Positions 60,231 through 64,000 of a stretch of 64,000 nt of DNA are shown here, piece after piece. Made by a program: the position numbers and the translations under genes. Numbering within the stretch: the first letter of the stretch is position 1; every line of letters begins with the position of its first letter. This stretch comes from Setomelanomma holmii (Eukaryota; Ascomycota; Dothideomycetes; Pleosporales; Phaeosphaeriaceae): NCBI GenBank assembly GCA_010015745.1, contig ML978166.1, positions 124,001 to 188,000 on the forward strand, read 5' to 3'. The notes under the pieces are model-generated. The model had not been told where the DNA came from and made no database searches. It was given only the letters and a program-made list of their open reading frames with translations.

Positions 60231-60759
60231 CTCGACGATCGTGGTGGTACCATGCGACACGAGCGACATCTGGCGACATTGCACCCTCCACGCTCAGGTG
60301 CCAAAAATAGCCCATAGATGCTTCGAGAAGAGCGCCACACTTGGTGCTGTTTCAGACTAGCATAACTTACAGTACTTAAGCCAGTGTTCTGGTACTGGTT
60401 CACGTAAGCTCGCTAGCGCCAGCATTCTTGGGCGCACCCCAGCATTCCAACGCAGATTAATTCGGAAAGCATCATTACTAGATATTAGCATCTCGAAAGC
60501 CCTTACGTATCCTCTTGCATCCTCAGCTACGACGTAGAACCTCCGAACTGTAACAGCGTAGACGTAGTCACGTTTTAACAGGGGTGTAAAGCTATCGCGA
60601 TTCTGAAGCACTCTGTAAGAAACAATCGACAGCGGGATATAGGCACGTATTTTTCTAGTTGCACGATAGGATTGTAGAGAGCATATCTCAAAGGAGCTAA
60701 TGTATATGACGATAGCTTAGTAGACTGTGAGGTTGAGAAATTAAAGATCCAAATAACGA
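60231..60759. other. 5' region of the transposase relic
   Basis: The space between the transposase start and the right terminus. It contains an unrecognised 85-codon minus-strand frame (60357-60611) that could be a decayed upstream exon or an accessory frame. Confidence 0.35.
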
Positions 60760-60804
60760 AAATTTTCCTGTGCACCGGGTTTTCCGGGGCGCAGGGGGGG
60801 ATGT
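60760..60804 (-). repeat. Right terminal inverted repeat
   Basis: Reverse complement of the left terminus: reading inward it begins ACATCCCCCCCTGCGCCCCG, with TA immediately outside (60805-60806). It is next to the 5' side of the transposase relic, as expected for a pogo-type element end. Confidence 0.6.
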
Positions 60805-61668
60805 TACCTGACAATACCACAATTCACTGCTTGGCTGCACAGCGCTGCCTCCTCCCACTGGCTCGGACTTTCCTAAACGCAGGTGCATCAATCTACAAGC
60901 CCGTTGGACTACAGATGACTACGAGAAGATAGTATGCCGAGCATTCTATCGTGTTTAACAAGCTGATTGTGCTGCATTTGTGAGTTTCCGCTGGTTCGGA
61001 CAGCATAGAAAAGCGACAATGCACATCCTTGCTGCACAGAAACAACCTAGCTCGGGTCTGACTACGTTGTTAATAAGCCTTGCGTACAGCCACGTGGCAT
61101 AGCCTTTCGCTTGGTAGCGCAAGCTAGGTGGCTAGGCGCGGTCAGTGCGCACCGATGCTGGCGTTGCAGCATTTAGTCAGCGCAGGCGGCTCAATTGCAG
61201 CAGTTGTGCAGCAAGCAAGACCTACTCGCAAGTGCGTGCAAATTACCACACATCTGCAGCGTCACAGTGCAGTGGTGACTGATATTAGTTTCCAGTTTTG
61301 CGCTTTGGTTATTTCCAGCGTACGGCCGCTCGAAACGGCGCTTATCTAATAGGCGTTAGCGGTTTGCAGGGTCAGTATCTGTGGCTTAAGAGTGATGATA
61401 TCACGAGCTGTGCCACATGTACCTTTGCTACCTCATTTTTGGCGCATTTTGAACATCTTCATATAGCCAGAGCGGGCCAGTCACCCTCTCTACTACTATA
61501 CTAATAGCAACCTGGGGCCTTTTATGCTACTCGATGCAGGTTTCAAAGTACACGTGACTTAGCAGGGGTGGCTGTGATGACATAGCAGGCAGCCACCAAA
61601 ACGATTTAGGCTCATTGCAATACCCACCAGAACTTTGCAATACGCACAAATTTGAGTTGCTGCGTACA
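60805..61668. other. Intergenic, 0.86 kb
   Basis: Between the mobile element and the HET-ankyrin pseudogene; no gene recognised. Confidence 0.4.
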
Positions 61669-64000
61669 ATGTCTTGTGCCATCCCCCCCTATCCTTATTC
61701 TTCGCTTTTGCCTGACAGTATTCGCTTGCTTTGCCTACTACTATATGGGGATGAGGATGCCCCTGTACAATGCCAGCTCTTTAGCTACTCTTGACAGGAA
61801 GTTGGCAAAGGGAATCACTTGTACGAGGCTTTATCCTATGTATAGGGCGATGAAAACAAGACTTTGCCTATATTTATAGGGAAGCATCGCTTTAATGTCA
61901 CGGAAAACCTTTATGCAGCTTTATCACGTCTTTGAGATCACTCTTTAGAGCGCATCATATAGGTGGATGCTATTTGTATCAACCAGGGGAATGAAGAAGA
62001 GAAGGAGAAACAGATTCAGCTAATTGCCAGAATTTACGGCCAAGCATATAGTGTAGTGGTTTGGCTCGGAAAAGAGGCGGACGATAGTGACCTAGCTCTT
62101 GAAGCGATAATCAGTGCAGGGAATGATAGAGGCCTGAAATTTACAGATAACGCGACAGTTCAGCAAGCAGTCATCAAGCTACTCAAACGGAAATGGTTCT
62201 GGCGTATCTGGGTAATGGCACACAATCCGTTTACGACCCTAGGAAACAGTACTAAAGAGTGGTTTAGGTGCTCCAGGAAGTTGCTGCCGCCCGACACATT
62301 CGGATTGTTTGTGGTCGCATTGAAGTCGACGGATATGCCTTTTGTTTGGGCGTGAATTCATTACATAGCCTGTACGAAAGTTGCGAGGGCTTGCAGAATT
62401 GTATCCGTTCTGTGACATACCTAATAAGGGGTGCTATTTTTAGATTTAGCCATAGCAGCTCAGGTGGTGTTTCGAAAGGAATCTGCTCTCTAGGCGAGCT
62501 GCTCGATATGTATCACACTCACGAAGCCACGAAACGCCATGACAAGGTGTATGCGTTGCTTGGCATGAGTTCTGATGAGCCTAGGAGAGCTAGGTTAGTC
62601 CCCAACTACCAAGAGCCGTGGGAAGACATCCTGCAGCGCTTAGCCAGATTCGTGGTCAGCGATAAGTTATCCGTGGAGGCCCAGCCGAACGAAGAAGCTG
62701 TAATACTCAGAGGCAAGGGTTGCGTTCTTGGTACGATATCGTCGGTTGACAGCGACACAAGTTGGGATAATAGACAAAGCCTGAATGTCTCCTGGAGGAA
62801 TATATTAGTGCAATCAGAGCATGCAAGAGATATCAGCGCTCGCTGGACTATCTAGGACTCAGCAAAATCGATCCATAAGGGTGACCTCATTTGTCATCTC
62901 GAAGGGGCAGGAACACTCACGATCATCAGACTAGAGCAAGATTTCTCAGCCGCCGTCGTGATTAGAGCACAGTTTCCTCGCTCTATACAAACATGGGTGG
63001 ATTTTTCGAACGGTCAGAAGTTCCGTGGTCAACTAAAGCCTGCACTTGTGAGTTCACCCTTGTCTGGGACTAGGCCAGATCTCTTGAGAGGTTGCGCAAT
63101 CCGGGGAAGCTGAAAGATTGGTTGCGACTCACTAGTTGGAGTTGGGGACAGAAGAACGAGAAACAAGGTTCGGAAGTTCATCTAGAGGAAGCTGGCCGCT
63201 ACTGGAATCATGGCCTCGTGTTAGGAGATGTCCCGAAGTATCAAGCGGCGGAGGACTTATTCCAAAAGGCCATAGCGAGCTTCGAGATGGCTTTGCATCA
63301 AACCGATTGCAATTCGATAAAGAGTGAACAAATCTATATCGCAACGACAGATTTGATGCTCTTTAAGAGGGAACTAATACGATACCTCTTGCATAGTTAT
63401 AACGGGTGGACGCTATTGTTTTATGCAATGAAGGAAGGACACGAGAGGCTCCTCAATCATCTACTTCGAACAGGAAAGGCTGACGTCAATTTCAGAGACA
63501 GGAACAGCCGGACGTTGACATGGTGGGCGGCAGCAAGGGGGTATATTGAGGTTGTAGAGCAGCTAATACAGAATAGGGCAGATGTTAATGCAGCAGCAGG
63601 AAATAATGGGAGAACAGCACTCCAAGCAGCAGCAGAAGGCGGCCACCTTGCTATTGTAGAGCGACTACTCGAAGAGAAGGCAGATGTCAATGCAGCAGCA
63701 GCAAGATATAGTGGAAGAACAGCACTCCAAGCAGCAGCAGAAGGCGGCCACCTTGCTGTCGTAGAGCGACTACTCGAAGAGAAGGCAGATGTTAATGCAG
63801 CAGCAGCATATAATAGTGGAAGAACAGCACTCCAAGCCGCAGCAGAAGGTGGCCACCTTGCTGTTGTAGAGCGATTACTCGAAGAGAAGGCAGATGTCAA
63901 TGCAGCAGCAGCAAGATATAGTGGAAGAACAGCACTCCAAGCAGCAGAAGGCGGCCACCTTGCCATCGTAGAAAGCCTTCGTCGAAGATGAGCTGTAGAT
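61669..64000 (+). pseudogene. HET-ankyrin gene with RIP-type stops, running to or past the window edge
   Basis: The ATG at 61669 opens a HET domain (LLPDSIRLLCLLLYGDEDA, then DAICINQGNEEEKEKQIQLI, VVVWLGKEADDSD). An intron at 62212-62267 (GTAATG...TTTAG) joins RIW to VLQEVAAARHI, and TKRHDKVYALLGMSSDEPRRA follows. In this track lie six stops: TGA at 61792 and 61933; TAG at 61843, 61960, 62853 and 63071. Each is one C-to-T or G-to-A change from CGA, TGG or CAG. A one-base deletion near 63050 shifts the frame. The C-terminal part from about 63092 is open and ends in near-identical ankyrin repeats up to a TGA at 63989. The intact gene would be a HET-ANK incompatibility-type protein; this copy should be dead unless edited or read through. 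Confidence 0.8.
63607..63965 (+). repeat. Near-identical ankyrin-coding tandem repeats, 105-bp unit
   Basis: The 35-residue unit GRTALQAAAEGGHLA followed by VVERLLEEKADVNAA occurs about 3.5 times with almost no DNA difference. Variation is confined to V/I in the LA-V/I-VE step and the linker residues (ARYS, AYNS). The last copy lacks one GCA codon. A more diverged ankyrin unit precedes the block. Confidence 0.85.

Larger units (their letters stand above)
52268..60804. mobile_element. Candidate pogo/Fot1-like element with nested NLR gene, 8.5 kb
   Basis: The limits are set by inverted repeats at 52268-52312 and 60760-60804, each followed outward by TA, the usual Tc1/mariner/pogo target. By eye the TA-plus-repeat ends agree at 36 of 47 ungapped positions, and several differences are C/T, as after RIP. 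Inside are, from left: AT-rich sequence, an inner inverted repeat, the HET-NACHT-WD40 gene, the partner inner repeat, and a broken DDE transposase whose start lies about 570 bp from the right end. A pogo element is usually 2-3 kb, so the 5-6 kb holding the receptor is either cargo or a later insertion. One TA at each end is weak proof of a target duplication. Confidence 0.5.

Noticed and set aside
52268..60804. Helitron or Starship interpretation of the island
   Set aside because: No Rep/helicase, tyrosine recombinase (DUF3435) or hairpin end was seen; inverted termini at TA fit a pogo-type element better.
63092..63991. Independent ankyrin-repeat gene starting at 63092
   Set aside because: The frame continues the HET-ankyrin track across one deletion and one stop, and 63092 is not a strong start. 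Better read as the 3' part of the pseudogene.

Overview
This window looks like a chromosomal segment of a filamentous ascomycete (Pezizomycotina; a dothideomycete is my best guess, not proven). The evidence is many genes with 44-64 nt introns (GT...CTAAC/CTGAC...AG), single-copy eukaryotic housekeeping genes on both strands, HET-domain genes, and stop codons of the repeat-induced point mutation (RIP) type in one HET gene. Exon models were built by hand from splice sites, phase and family conservation. Spans run from start codon to stop codon, and introns are given in each entry.

Region 1 (1-51.3 kb) is mostly ordinary housekeeping. In order: a gene-poor 5.7 kb; APC/C subunit Apc15 (+); an unrecognised protein (-); complex I twin-CX9C subunit NDUFA8-type (-), divergent from nucleoporin Nup57/Nup54 (+); Tom5 (-); a 2EXR/F-box-like protein (-); a secreted GH55 exo-1,3-beta-glucanase (+); a frameshifted beta-propeller pseudogene (+); cytochrome c oxidase subunit Cox5 (-); GAPDH (+); class II histone deacetylase Hda1 with an Arb2 tail (+); a membrane-anchored cupredoxin-like protein (+); a Pho80/PREG-type cyclin (+); an unrecognised 807-aa protein (+); the armadillo protein Gid5/Vid28/ARMC8 (+); coproporphyrinogen oxidase Hem13 (-), divergent from autophagy ubiquitin-like Atg8 (+); and a USP-fold protein that appears to lack its catalytic Cys and His (-).

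Region 2 (about 52-64 kb) is an accessory island. It holds an intact 1493-aa HET-NACHT-WD40 NOD-like receptor (HNWD/HET-E type, -), flanked on both sides by diverged inverted repeats of about 150 bp. Outside these, a second and longer-range pair of terminal inverted repeats (52268-52312 and 60760-60804) is flanked by TA dinucleotides. The same interval holds a degenerate pogo/Fot1-type DDE transposase. After the right terminus comes a HET-ankyrin pseudogene with six stops that can each be explained by one C-to-T or G-to-A change, yet its tail is built of near-identical 105-bp ankyrin units.

The most interesting candidate is this nested arrangement: an NLR immune-type receptor apparently carried inside, or inserted into, a TA-flanked pogo-like element. 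It could be a cargo-bearing transposon or simply nested insertions; the window alone cannot decide.
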